DNA from: Mycobacteroides salmoniphilum
Lineage (GTDB): Bacteria; Actinomycetota; Actinomycetes; Mycobacteriales; Mycobacteriaceae
Direction: 5' to 3'
DNA: 64,000 nt
Assembly: GCF_004924335.1 (NCBI RefSeq)
Contig: NZ_CP024633.1
Span: forward strand, 62,001 to 126,000
This document shows, in pieces, positions 46,969 through 54,945 of this stretch. A program made the translations under genes and the position numbers. The notes below the pieces were generated by a model. It made no database searches, was not told the DNA's origin, and saw only the letters and a list, made by a program, of their open reading frames with translations. Positions within the stretch are counted from its first letter, which is position 1. Every line of letters begins with the position of its first letter.

Positions 46969-48213
46969 TCAAGGGGTCGCTGTGGCCGGGTCGGGCAAGA
47001 GGTCTGTGGGAACTTGCTGACCGGTACGTAGAGCCTCGAACAGCCGCGCCGAGGCATCCTCATCCCACGTGACGACGTCTCCCGCCCAGTTCGAGGAAAA
47101 CGAGCCGATAGGCATAGTCAGGTTCTGCACGGAACCCGCTAGGGCCAGACCTAATTGGGCCAAATTCCAGCTGTGATCGCCGTGCGCGATGGTGATGGCG
47201 TCGGCGGTGGATGTGGCGAGCGGATACCAGCGGAACGGGTTGGCCCATACGGCCGGACTGCTGACGCGGTGAAGCAGTGCGGACATGAACGCCCGCTGGT
47301 GTGTCATGCGATCCAAATCAGCGCGAGGTGTGGCCCGGCTGCGTACGTATCCAAGTGCGTTGGGTCCGTTGAGTGTCTGGCATTCGGGCGCCAGGTTGAT
47401 TCCGGCCAGCGGATCGTCGATCGGCTCGTCGAGGCACATCGCGACGCCGCCGATGGCATCGACCACCGAGGCGAATCCACTGAATCCGATTTCCGCGTAG
47501 TGGTCGATGCGCAGTCCGGTGGCTTGTTCGACGGTTTGGGTGAGCAACGCCGGCCCGCCCAGTGTGAACGCGGCGTTGATCTTGTCGCTCCCGTAGCCGG
47601 GGATGGGGACGTACGAATCACGCGGGAGGGACACCATGGTGGCCGACCCGCCGTCGTAGAACGCGGGTATGTGCACCAGCAGGATGGTGTCGGTGCGGCC
47701 GTCTCCGGTGTCTCCGCCGGTAGCGAGCTCCGCTTCCTGTTCCGGGCTGAGGGCTTGGCGGCTATCCGAGCCGACCAGAAGCCAATTGGTCCCGCTGCCG
47801 GTTGCGGGGCGTTCCGGATACTCGGTGAGTGCGTCCACGCGCTGTATCCGCCCGTCGATCCAGAACGCAGCGCCGATGATGGAGCAGAACCCAAGGAGGA
47901 CAAGGGTCGTCGCGAGAGCGAAAGTGCGCCGTATCCAGGTGCCCCATCGTCGCGTGCGTCGTGGGCGTGATGGTGGCGGGGGCGGCTGCGGTATGGCTGG
48001 CGGCGCCGAACGACGCGGCCGCCGATCGCGGGCAGAGGGCCGCGGTGGCGGTGGTTGTTCGCGGCGCGGGGGCGGGGGACTCTGCCGAGGCGGCGGGTTA
48101 TCGCGCGCCGGGGGAGGTGGCTGCCGCGGATGCCGACGGATGACCTCGCTGTCCTCCCGGTTTTCCGGCTGATGGGGGCGTCGGCCACGGAAGGGGATGG
48201 TGGGCTCTGTCAT
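46969..48213 (-). CDS. LytR-CpsA-Psr family cell-wall ligase
   Basis: The 414-residue protein has a long Pro/Arg-rich cytosolic N-terminus, one transmembrane helix (FALATTLVLLGFCSIIGAAFW, ~95), and an extracytoplasmic LCP domain with GSDSR, DTILLVHIPA, SLPRDSYVPIPGYGSDKINAAF and the conserved arginines in YVRSRATPRADLDR. LCP proteins attach arabinogalactan or other polymers from lipid carriers to peptidoglycan. ATG 48213 (MTEPTIPFRG) is preferred; ATG 48222 is three codons upstream. The second ferritin gene follows closely. Confidence 0.9.
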   Translation of the reverse strand: MTEPTIPFRGRRPHQPENREDSEVIRRHPRQPPPPARDNPPPRQSPPPPRREQPPPPRPSARDRRPRRSAPPAIPQPPPPPSRPRRTRRWGTWIRRTFALATTLVLLGFCSIIGAAFWIDGRIQRVDALTEYPERPATGSGTNWLLVGSDSRQALSPEQEAELATGGDTGDGRTDTILLVHIPAFYDGGSATMVSLPRDSYVPIPGYGSDKINAAFTLGGPALLTQTVEQATGLRIDHYAEIGFSGFASVVDAIGGVAMCLDEPIDDPLAGINLAPECQTLNGPNALGYVRSRATPRADLDRMTHQRAFMSALLHRVSSPAVWANPFRWYPLATSTADAITIAHGDHSWNLAQLGLALAGSVQNLTMPIGSFSSNWAGDVVTWDEDASARLFEALRTGQQVPTDLLPDPATATP

Positions 48214-48236
48214 CGTGCGCATCCCATGAGATGAGG

Positions 48237-48974
48237 CTAATGGAGCCAGACCAGGTGATCCCGGAGCAACGCGAACCCGACGAAGGCAACGGTGTCGATC
48301 ACGCCATGGGCGACGACCAGCGGCCATAACCGTCCGGTGCGGTGCCAGACGTATCCGAAGATCAGACCCATCGCCAGGTTCCCGACACCTGCCGAGACAC
48401 CTTGATAGAGGTGGTAGCAACCGCGCAACAGTGCCGAGGACGCGATGGCGCCGATCGCTCCGTGGCCCAGTTGCCGCAGCCGTGTCTGTAGGTAGGCGAC
48501 GACGACGACTTCCTCGGCCCAGCCGTTGGCGAACGCGGACAGCACCAGCACCGGCAGCCGCCACCAGGTGTCATCGAGGGAGGCGGGAATGACCTGAACA
48601 CTCAAGCCCATCCAGCGCGCGCCGACGTACAGCGCCAGGCCGGGCAGCCCGATCAGCGCCGCCAATCGGAGTGCACCCAGGCCGTCGGGCCGCCAGCGCC
48701 AGCGGCCGAGCCCCATCGAGGACAGACTGAAACCGCTGCGCCACAACAGGTACACCGCAAGTGCGCCCCAGGCCACCAATCGTGTGATCGATACCAGGTT
48801 CAATCCCAGGTCTATCAGGCTGAGCTCGGCGCGACGGGGATTGAGGGCGACGGTCTGGCCGGCAAGCCCGGCCAGGACGGCAGACGTGAACTGAAGGAGG
48901 GCGCTGAGTGCGCTCATCCCGAAACTGATGGCGAGCACGATCCCGATCTCGATGCGGATGGTGCGCGGTGTCAT
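48237..48974 (-). CDS. CPBP-family intramembrane metalloprotease
   Basis: The 245-residue polytopic protein has the CPBP (Abi) motifs: the di-glutamate in NGWAEEVVVVAYL, a His in the next helix pair (GCYHLYQG), and HGVIDTV at the end. The Arg of the usual EExxxR motif is absent, as in many actinobacterial members. It may cleave membrane peptides or process prenyl-type substrates; the role is unknown. ATG 48974 starts the first helix directly. It is divergent from the alpha/beta hydrolase gene and ends 23 bases before the LCP start. Confidence 0.88.
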   Translation of the reverse strand: MTPRTIRIEIGIVLAISFGMSALSALLQFTSAVLAGLAGQTVALNPRRAELSLIDLGLNLVSITRLVAWGALAVYLLWRSGFSLSSMGLGRWRWRPDGLGALRLAALIGLPGLALYVGARWMGLSVQVIPASLDDTWWRLPVLVLSAFANGWAEEVVVVAYLQTRLRQLGHGAIGAIASSALLRGCYHLYQGVSAGVGNLAMGLIFGYVWHRTGRLWPLVVAHGVIDTVAFVGFALLRDHLVWLH

Positions 48975-49077
48975 GTCCGATGAGGCCCCCGTAAACGGGA
49001 GGGACCCCCCGCATGCGCGAAGAGATGAAGACTCCGATTCGGCCACGGCGCCCATTGTGGCTGGTATTGGTGGAAGA

Positions 49078-49767
49078 GTGTCCGATGTGGTGAGCACTCT
49101 GCGCTGTGTGGCATCGCCCGATGGGGTACGGCTGAGTCTGACCGTGTCCGGTGAGGGGCCACCGCTGGTGATGGTGCACGGCGCGATGGATTCGGGGGCG
49201 AGCTGGTTCGATGTCGCCGCAGAGCTGCGACGGGACTTCACCTGTTTTCTCGTTGACCGACGCGGGCATGGTGCGAGTACGGACGCCGAGGAACACAGTC
49301 TGGCGCGCGAGGCAGACGATGTCATCGCGGTCGCCGCGGAAGCGGGACCCGATGCGGTGGTACTGGGCCATTCGTTCGGCGCCGTCGTCGTGCTGGAAGC
49401 GTTGCGTCGCGGGCTCGATGTGGCGGCCGTCGTCCTGTACGAGCCACCGCTTCCGGTGTCGGACAGTGTGGCTACGGCGAATCGGGAAGGGAGCGCGGCG
49501 GTTCGAGCGCGTTCGTCGACCGTGTCACGGGAGTTCCAGGCGTTGGAGCATTGCGTGGAGGTGCTCGATGAGTACACCCATGCGGTCATCCCGATGCTGC
49601 TACTCGAAGGGGCGAACTCGCCGCTGCAGTTCCGCGAGCCGGTGGGGTACTTGGCACGGCGGGTAGCCGGTGTGCGAGTCAAAGAGCTTGTTGGGCAAGG
49701 TCATTTCGCGCATCGTGAGGCCCCTGCGATGTTCGCCGGAGTGTTGCGCGAACTGTTGCTGGGTTAG
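49078..49767 (+). CDS. Alpha/beta hydrolase
   Basis: The 229-residue protein has the alpha/beta-hydrolase core: an oxyanion segment MVHGAMDSGASW, a DRRGHGAS turn, the nucleophile elbow LGHSFGAVV, an acid region MLLLEGANS and the catalytic His in GQGHFAH. It lacks a long cap domain. The substrate is not evident. GTG 49078 follows GGTGGA; GTGs at 49087 and 49090 are alternatives. It is convergent with the DUF2470 gene, overlapping it by 4 bases. Confidence 0.88.
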   Translation: MSDVVSTLRCVASPDGVRLSLTVSGEGPPLVMVHGAMDSGASWFDVAAELRRDFTCFLVDRRGHGASTDAEEHSLAREADDVIAVAAEAGPDAVVLGHSFGAVVVLEALRRGLDVAAVVLYEPPLPVSDSVATANREGSAAVRARSSTVSREFQALEHCVEVLDEYTHAVIPMLLLEGANSPLQFREPVGYLARRVAGVRVKELVGQGHFAHREAPAMFAGVLRELLLG

Positions 49768-50549
49768 ATCTTGCGGGCGCGCAGTCCGTTGAGAAACGGG
49801 CAGCCAGCCAGGATGCGCAGTGCTTGGCTCAGGCCTGCGGTGTCGTTGACGGGTTCGTTGAACGGCAGTCTCACGTCGTGGTCGCCCGCCGCGCCTTCCA
49901 CACGCAGTTGGATGCCGTAACGGTCGATGCCGAGCAGCCGCACCTCGCCGTGCTGCAGGTTCAGGGGAAGGCGCCGTGCCAGTCGTTCGACCAGATCGCG
50001 GTGGTCCTGGTCGATATGTGACAACCAGCCGGCCTCGAGTGCGCAGAAGGGGTCGGGCCGCGCGCCGAGCAGTGCGGAGACGTCAACCGATTCGGCTCCT
50101 GTCGAGTCGGCGACGACGACGGACTCGACGCTCAGGCACAGCAGGACCGAGCCGGGCTCTGTGCGCAGCCGCATATCGGTGCGGATATCCAGGAGCGCCG
50201 GATTGGGTATCCGGCTGGCGATCACGTCGACGATGCCGCGGGCCTCCCGATCGGAGGCGGCCACCACGTTGCCGCGCACCCAGACCAGTGATCTGACCGG
50301 TTCACGCACGGGAAGCGGAGCTTGATCGGTCAGCTCCAGGAGGGCGGGCATCCCGGATTGGCCGGCTGCGACAACGGTGGCGGCGATGGCGCTATCCGAG
50401 GGGACCGCGACGGCAAAGGTGCCGTCGTCGAACAGATGGTGCAGCGAGGTTCCGACCACGTCGGCTCCGGCGATGGCGAGAGTTGAGCTCGCGGCCCGTG
50501 CGCAAGCCGAACGAACGCGCTCGGCGGTGGTGGGCGGTGCTGCGGTCAT
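49764..50549 (-). CDS. DUF2470-domain protein, probably IdeR-regulated
   Basis: The 261-residue protein has an N-terminal flavin-reductase/heme-utilisation-like split-barrel region (DGTFAVAVPSDSAIAATVV, PALLELTDQAPLPVREPVRSLVWV) and a C-terminal DUF2470 domain (SHIDQDHRDLVERLARRL ... GIDRYGIQLRV). DUF2470 often pairs with heme-binding HugZ-like folds. It matches M. tuberculosis Rv3839 in position next to pheA, a gene in the IdeR regulon. A 16/19 IdeR-like box at 50590-50608 supports iron repression here. Heme or iron use is the likely theme. Confidence 0.82.
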   Translation of the reverse strand: MTAAPPTTAERVRSACARAASSTLAIAGADVVGTSLHHLFDDGTFAVAVPSDSAIAATVVAAGQSGMPALLELTDQAPLPVREPVRSLVWVRGNVVAASDREARGIVDVIASRIPNPALLDIRTDMRLRTEPGSVLLCLSVESVVVADSTGAESVDVSALLGARPDPFCALEAGWLSHIDQDHRDLVERLARRLPLNLQHGEVRLLGIDRYGIQLRVEGAAGDHDVRLPFNEPVNDTAGLSQALRILAGCPFLNGLRARKI

Positions 50550-50589
50550 GGTGACCCTTCCTGTTCAAACCCTGGAGAACCCGAGGAAC

Positions 50590-50608
50590 TGAGGTAAGCC
50601 TAAGTTAA
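50590..50608 (-). promoter_or_regulatory. IdeR-like box upstream of the DUF2470 gene
   Basis: TGAGGTAAGCCTAAGTTAA matches the IdeR consensus TWAGGTWAGSCTWACCTWA at 16 of 19 positions by my count. It ends 41 bases upstream of the DUF2470 start, where a bound repressor would cover the promoter. Confidence 0.75.
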
Positions 50609-50695
50609 CAACGGACCGTGGAGAGTGCAAGGGACACCTGTGCTGTCGCCTGTGTCGGGGGTTCGCCCGGCGGCGGAACGCCTAAGGTTTGAAGT

Positions 50696-51622
50696 GTGCA
50701 GCGCATCACGTATTTAGGGCCGGAAGGCACGTTCTCCGAGGCCGCGCTGACCACGCTGCGGACGACGGGACGGATTCCGGGCGCGCCAGAGGTGGAGCCG
50801 GTCTCGGTTGCCAGTGCCCGCGAGGCGTTGGTACAGGTACAGAAGGGGGGCGCGGCCTACGCCTGCGTTCCGATCGAAAGCTCGCTCGAGGGTCCGGTAG
50901 TGCCGACTCTGGATACCTTGGCCGTAGGCACTCCCCTGCAGATCTTCGCCGAGACGGTATTGCCGGTGTCGTTCACCATCGCGGTGCGGCCGGGTACGTC
51001 CGCGGAGGATGTGAAGACCGTCGCCGGATTCCCGATCGCTGCCGCGCAGGTACGGGAGTGGCTGGCGGCCAATCTGCCCAATGCCGAGCTGATCGCCGCC
51101 AACTCAAATGCCGCGGCGGCCGAGGATGTGAAGGCGCTGCGGGCCGACGCGGGCGTATGCACGGAATGGGCCGCGCAGCGACTGGGGCTGGATGTCCTGG
51201 CCAGCGGCGTCGTCGATGAAGCCCACGCGCACACGCGCTTCGTGCTGGTGGGGCGACCTGGGCCGCCGCCCGCGGCCACCGGCTCGGATCGCACCTCGGT
51301 GGTGCTCGGGCTGGGGAACGTACCCGGTGCACTCGCGTCCGCCATGAACGAGTTCGCGATCCGGGATATCGACCTCACCCGCATCGAGTCCCGACCGACC
51401 CGTACTGGCCTGGGTACCTATCGGTTTTTCCTGGACTGTGTCGGCCATATCGACGACGTCGCGGTCGGTGAGGCACTCAAGGGGCTGCATCGTCGTTGTG
51501 CGGATGTGCGGTATTTGGGATCGTGGCCGAGAGGAGTCGCGGCGCCTGCCGGTGCCAACCCGCCGGTATTGGACGAGGCGTCGGGATGGCTCGCCGAGAC
51601 ACGCGAAGGGAAGCTGCGATGA
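50696..51622 (+). CDS. pheA: Prephenate dehydratase
   Basis: The 308-residue protein has the prephenate dehydratase core (YLGPEGTFSEAAL; SSLEGPVVPTLD; the TRF motif in AHTRFVLVG) and a C-terminal ACT domain with GALASAMNEF and ESRP, which binds phenylalanine for feedback control. It converts prephenate to phenylpyruvate. It lacks a chorismate mutase domain, as in M. tuberculosis PheA (Rv3838c). GTG 50696 is 7 bases after TAAGGT (50683-50688), pointing to a leaderless transcript. The phosphoglycerate mutase gene overlaps its stop. Confidence 0.96.
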   Translation: MQRITYLGPEGTFSEAALTTLRTTGRIPGAPEVEPVSVASAREALVQVQKGGAAYACVPIESSLEGPVVPTLDTLAVGTPLQIFAETVLPVSFTIAVRPGTSAEDVKTVAGFPIAAAQVREWLAANLPNAELIAANSNAAAAEDVKALRADAGVCTEWAAQRLGLDVLASGVVDEAHAHTRFVLVGRPGPPPAATGSDRTSVVLGLGNVPGALASAMNEFAIRDIDLTRIESRPTRTGLGTYRFFLDCVGHIDDVAVGEALKGLHRRCADVRYLGSWPRGVAAPAGANPPVLDEASGWLAETREGKLR

Positions 51623-52305
51623 GCGGGCGTCTTGTCCTGGTCCGGCACGGGCAGTCGTATGGAAACGTCGAACGCCGGCTGGACACCAAACCACCGGGCG
51701 CGGCGCTGACCGAACTCGGACTGCAACAGGCGCGCCTGTTCGCCAAACAGTACGAGGAGCATGCGCCTGCGGTGCTGGTGCATTCGGTGGCGCTGCGCGC
51801 CGTCCAGACCGCTACCGAAATCGCGGGACATCTGGGTGTGGAGGCGCTTCAGCTCGACGGTTTGCATGAGGTGCAGGCCGGGGAGTTGGAGGACCACACC
51901 GGGCTGGGGTCGTTCGAGATTTTCGACCGTACGTATGAGCGTTGGCATTTCGGTGATTTCGGAACCCGTTTGCCTGGTGGTGAATCCGCGCAAGACGTGT
52001 TCGACAGGTATCTGCCTGTGGTTGCCGAGCTCCGGTTGCGGCACTTAGAAAACGACGCGTCGACCGGTGATGTGGTGGTGGTCAGCCATGGGGCGGCAAT
52101 CCGCTTGGTGGCGGCCACGCTCGCCGGAGTGGACCCGGGCTTCGCGGTGAACCATCACCTGCGCAATGCGGAAGCGGTTGTGCTGGCACCGATTACCGAC
52201 GGACGGTGGAGCTGCGTGCATTGGGGCGATGTGGCCGCGCCCTTCCCGCATCAGGAGGCCGCCAGCGCCGAGGAACTGGCGCAGTCGGCCGACCCGATGG
52301 GCTAG
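51619..52305 (+). CDS. Histidine phosphatase (phosphoglycerate-mutase family)
   Basis: The 228-residue protein has the catalytic histidine in LVRHGQSYGN (~10), the acid loop around LHEVQAGELEDHTG and the second His in VVVVSHGAAIR. It belongs to the histidine phosphatase family; the true substrate (phosphoglycerate, sugar phosphate or another phosphoester) is unclear. It overlaps pheA by 4 bases, as Rv3837c adjoins pheA in M. tuberculosis. Its stop overlaps the convergent Cys-rich gene's stop in a CTAG. Confidence 0.9.
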   Translation: MSGRLVLVRHGQSYGNVERRLDTKPPGAALTELGLQQARLFAKQYEEHAPAVLVHSVALRAVQTATEIAGHLGVEALQLDGLHEVQAGELEDHTGLGSFEIFDRTYERWHFGDFGTRLPGGESAQDVFDRYLPVVAELRLRHLENDASTGDVVVVSHGAAIRLVAATLAGVDPGFAVNHHLRNAEAVVLAPITDGRWSCVHWGDVAAPFPHQEAASAEELAQSADPMG

Positions 52306-52529
52306 ACCGCCAGCTGGCTCTCGCCCTCGCAATCGCATTGTGCGGCAGTGCAATCAATGATGAGGCTGTGTCGTAGTAGGTACTGACCGTCGCAGTCACG
52401 GTCTGTGCACTCGGCATGTCGAGACGAATGCACGATCAATGTGCCGTGGCAGTGGTCGATATCTCGGATGCAATCACGGCAGGCCACACCGCAGCTGATG
52501 GCGTGCCGCCACTCCGGTGATTTCTTCAT
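52302..52529 (-). CDS. Small Cys-rich protein
   Basis: The 75-residue protein has nine or more cysteines arranged in CGVACRDC, HCHG, ECTDRDCDG and IDCTAAQCDC, consistent with one or two zinc-binding or disulfide-rich knuckles. It starts MKKSPEWRHAISCG and has no signal peptide, so zinc binding is more likely than disulfides. It shares a CTAG with the convergent phosphatase stop. Similar short proteins seem familiar from mycobacteria, but no named family is claimed. Confidence 0.7.
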   Translation of the reverse strand: MKKSPEWRHAISCGVACRDCIRDIDHCHGTLIVHSSRHAECTDRDCDGQYLLRHSLIIDCTAAQCDCEGESQLAV

Positions 52530-52653
52530 ACCCGTGTTCTAGCACCGAACACCGACAAGTCCTCGTCACCGCGCGGGCTCAGTCAGTGAGTTTCCGGGCC
52601 GCACCACATTTGTCAGGCTGTCGCGCAATCTGGACAGGCCCGAGTCGCCGTCT

Positions 52654-52737
52654 TTAGTCCCAGGCCACGTACCCGTCTGGACGGATCAGGAGTGCGGTCG
52701 GTGCATCCGCCGCCGCTGTGGATCCCGATACGCCGTG
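52654..52737 (-). pseudogene. C-terminal remnant of an FAD-dependent aromatic-ring monooxygenase
   Basis: The minus strand encodes HGVSGSTAAADAPTALLIRP followed by DGYVAWD and a stop. ALLIRPDGYVAW is the characteristic C-terminus of FAD-dependent aromatic hydroxylases (PgaE/MhpA/TetX-like). Upstream of residue ~27 the frame passes into an opposite-strand TetR remnant, so the gene has lost its 5' part. It is read as one half of a deletion scar. Confidence 0.6.
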
Positions 52738-52981
52738 GCGAGACCGTGTGACGAGCTGGGTGTACGCGCTGCGACGAAGCATCGTCGATCACCGCGACGG
52801 CGGACGAGTCCTTGCCGAAACATTCGCTGCGGATGTAGCGACCTTCGCCGTCACCGAGTCGGCATTGTTGGCATGGCGGGAAGCGGGCCTCTCGATTGAG
52901 AAAGCGGCACAGCGCATGATTCTGGTGCGCCACTTTATTGTTGGCTTCTGCATCGAGGAACAGGCGCTGAAGACCGTTTGA
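52718..52981 (+). pseudogene. C-terminal domain remnant of a TetR-type repressor
   Basis: The plus frame gives 87 residues resembling the C-terminal ligand domain of tetracycline-repressor-type proteins: WRDRVTSWVYALRRSIVDHR, DGGRVLAETFA, LLAWREAGLSIEKAAQRM and HFIVGFCIEEQAL. The HTH domain and any start codon in a sensible place are missing. It abuts the monooxygenase remnant at ~52718-52737. Confidence 0.6.
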
Positions 52982-53124
52982 ACTTGGGCTACAGCTCATA
53001 CTCGGGCAGGCCGCGCCACACGGAACCGTGTAGTGCGGCGGCCGGGCGGGTTCTCGCAGGTATTCGTGCCACGCGGGGAGCGGATTCCTATCGGTATGGA
53101 ATCGCCGGATGCGAGTATGGGCTC

Positions 53125-53397
53125 ATGGCTGACGACGCTTCCTTGGCGCAGGCTCGGTTGCTGCTGGTTTCGTTGTACGAGCACATCAACGAGGTGTCAC
53201 AGGCAATGGCCAAAACCGAAGACTGGATGCGGCTTCCCACGCGTCATCCCGTGGCTCTGCGACGTCGGCAACAGCGTGTAGATGATCTGCGTAAGGAACT
53301 TTACGAGGCGCATCACCTGGTTACTGGCCTGCACCGTCGATTTCCGGCGACGCGCGACACCGTGTGGCCGACCGCCTCGCTTACCGAGAGGCCGTGA
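53125..53397 (+). CDS. Small helical hypothetical protein
   Basis: The 90-residue protein starts MADDASLAQARLLLVSLYEH and is predicted almost all helical with heptad-like spacing (INEVSQAMAKTEDWMRL; RRRQQRVDDLRKELYEAHHLV), suggesting a coiled-coil hairpin. There is no signal or membrane helix. The frame is open further upstream, but that part is unlike protein and overlaps the decayed TetR region. ATG 53125 has no strong ribosome site. No family was recognised. Confidence 0.6.
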   Translation: MADDASLAQARLLLVSLYEHINEVSQAMAKTEDWMRLPTRHPVALRRRQQRVDDLRKELYEAHHLVTGLHRRFPATRDTVWPTASLTERP

Positions 53398-53516
53398 CCA
53401 CCCCCTATTCAAATAACTGTCACGAAGATGAGTTCCACTGCCTCATAGCCGGATTCATCAGTTGACTCTGCTCTCTCGGATGCTAGTAAGTTGAATGTCG
53501 CGATGCGCCCGTGTGT

Positions 53517-53948
53517 TTACGATTGGATGCGGCCGCCGAGTTGGTGTACCACCGAGTAAAGGTTGGCTACGCCCCAGTGTTCGGCAATCTGTCCGTCCCG
53601 CACGCGCATCGCATCGACGGTCTCGAATTTGATGACGCGACCGGTCGGCTCGATGCCGAGGAACGCGCCCCGGTGAGTTCCGTGGTATGTCTTGAAAGTA
53701 GTTACTACATCACCATCAACTGTCTGCCAATGGATCTCGGGGCGGAAGTCGGGAAATGCGTCGCGTAACCGGCGGTAGAGCACGCGCACGCCGTCCTTGT
53801 CAGGCGTTGTTCCCGGTTGCGGGGTGTGGTCCACGAAATCGTCCGCGAAGAGCGTCTCCAGTAGGTCGAAATCACCCCGTCCTTGTACCTGTTCGGTGTT
53901 GAGCCGCACGATCTCCTTAGCCTCCGCACCCACAACGTTGTCGCTCAT
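53517..53948 (-). CDS. SnoaL-like (NTF2-fold) ester cyclase family protein
   Basis: The 143-residue protein has the SnoaL-like polyketide cyclase pattern: EIVRLNTEQVQGRGDFDLLE, FADDFVDHTP, LRDAFPDFRPEIHWQTVDGDVVTTF, HRGAFLGIEPTGR and ITxxEHWG-like AEHWGVAN. The NTF2-like cone could act as an isomerase or cyclase, but many relatives have no known reaction. It stands alone between two gaps. Confidence 0.85.
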   Translation of the reverse strand: MSDNVVGAEAKEIVRLNTEQVQGRGDFDLLETLFADDFVDHTPQPGTTPDKDGVRVLYRRLRDAFPDFRPEIHWQTVDGDVVTTFKTYHGTHRGAFLGIEPTGRVIKFETVDAMRVRDGQIAEHWGVANLYSVVHQLGGRIQS

Positions 53949-54208
53949 GAACCCGCTCCCGTCCCGTAGGGCCGATCCCCGGCCACCTAGATGATTACAA
54001 CCGGACTGCGGTCCGGATATTCCGATAGGTGCCCCGCCGCGCGCGCATGGAACGGATGCTCAACAGACAAACCCCGTTCCCGATCCGTTCACGTGCCGTA
54101 AATGTGGTCATCTTAAAAATCATCCATACCCCAAAGGGGTACCAGGTATCACCTCCGGGCTTCCCGGGGATGGACCGTGTTGGACAACTGAGAGGCACCG
54201 CCGCCACC

Positions 54209-54889
54209 ATGCTGAAAAGTCTTGCCGTCCTGACCACCGCATGTGCGCTCGGTGCGGTCGCGCCTGTGGCCCTGGCGGATCCGCCGGGCGGCGAGCCACT
54301 TCCGGACGCTGCGGCCGCCGATTCGGTACCGGTCCCGCCTGCGGTAGACGGTGCCGTCGCGTCCGCGGAGCCGGGCACCCTACGGACGCGAGAGGGCTGG
54401 ATGCTGGCTGTCGCGGCCAAGGACGAGGTGCAGTTGCCTGTCGCGCCGTTGACCACGGCCCTGTCCTCGCGCGAATATCTGGTCGGTGGCACCTTCCTCG
54501 GAGCCATCAAGGGGGCCGGTACCACCAAACTGACCGACGGTACCCTGGAGGCTGGATACCAAATCGGTTGTGGGATAAGCGCTGCCGAGGTCGACCTGAG
54601 ATTTGGTGGCGGCATCACGCCACAGATCAGCCCAGCAGGCGTGCCCAGCGTCGGCGGCAACGTCTTTGCACAGGTCCGCCCGACCCTCAAGCCGGGGACC
54701 GCGACCATCATCCCGGTCACCAAGATGGCATTCGAGGGGGACACCGCCCGCGTCACCATTACCGCGTTCCGTATCAAGATCGACAGCTGCGTGGGTCAGT
54801 CCTTCATCCGCTCCTATGCGATCTTGACCAGTTCCACCGAGGACACGCAGGACGTGATCACCTACATGGGTGTCACCAAGGCTGTCTGA
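54209..54889 (+). CDS. MspA-family porin (first copy)
   Basis: The 226-residue protein has a signal peptide (MLKSLAVLTTACALGAVAPVALA) and a Pro/Ala/Asp-rich ~35-residue linker. An MspA-type beta domain follows: SREYLVGGTFLGAIKG, GTLEAGYQIGCGI, and the C-terminal IDSCVGQSFIRSYAILTSS. MspA porins form octameric mycomembrane channels for small hydrophilic solutes. Two conserved cysteines (GCGI and SCVG) could form a disulfide that classical MspA lacks. ATG 54209 is preferred; an in-frame ATG at 54170 also precedes the signal. A second copy follows 56 bases later. Confidence 0.88.
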   Translation: MLKSLAVLTTACALGAVAPVALADPPGGEPLPDAAAADSVPVPPAVDGAVASAEPGTLRTREGWMLAVAAKDEVQLPVAPLTTALSSREYLVGGTFLGAIKGAGTTKLTDGTLEAGYQIGCGISAAEVDLRFGGGITPQISPAGVPSVGGNVFAQVRPTLKPGTATIIPVTKMAFEGDTARVTITAFRIKIDSCVGQSFIRSYAILTSSTEDTQDVITYMGVTKAV

Positions 54890-54945
54890 CCGCCAAGCAC
54901 CCAAATCTCAACTCGCTCTGCCGTATCCAGCTTTGAGAGGCGTCG

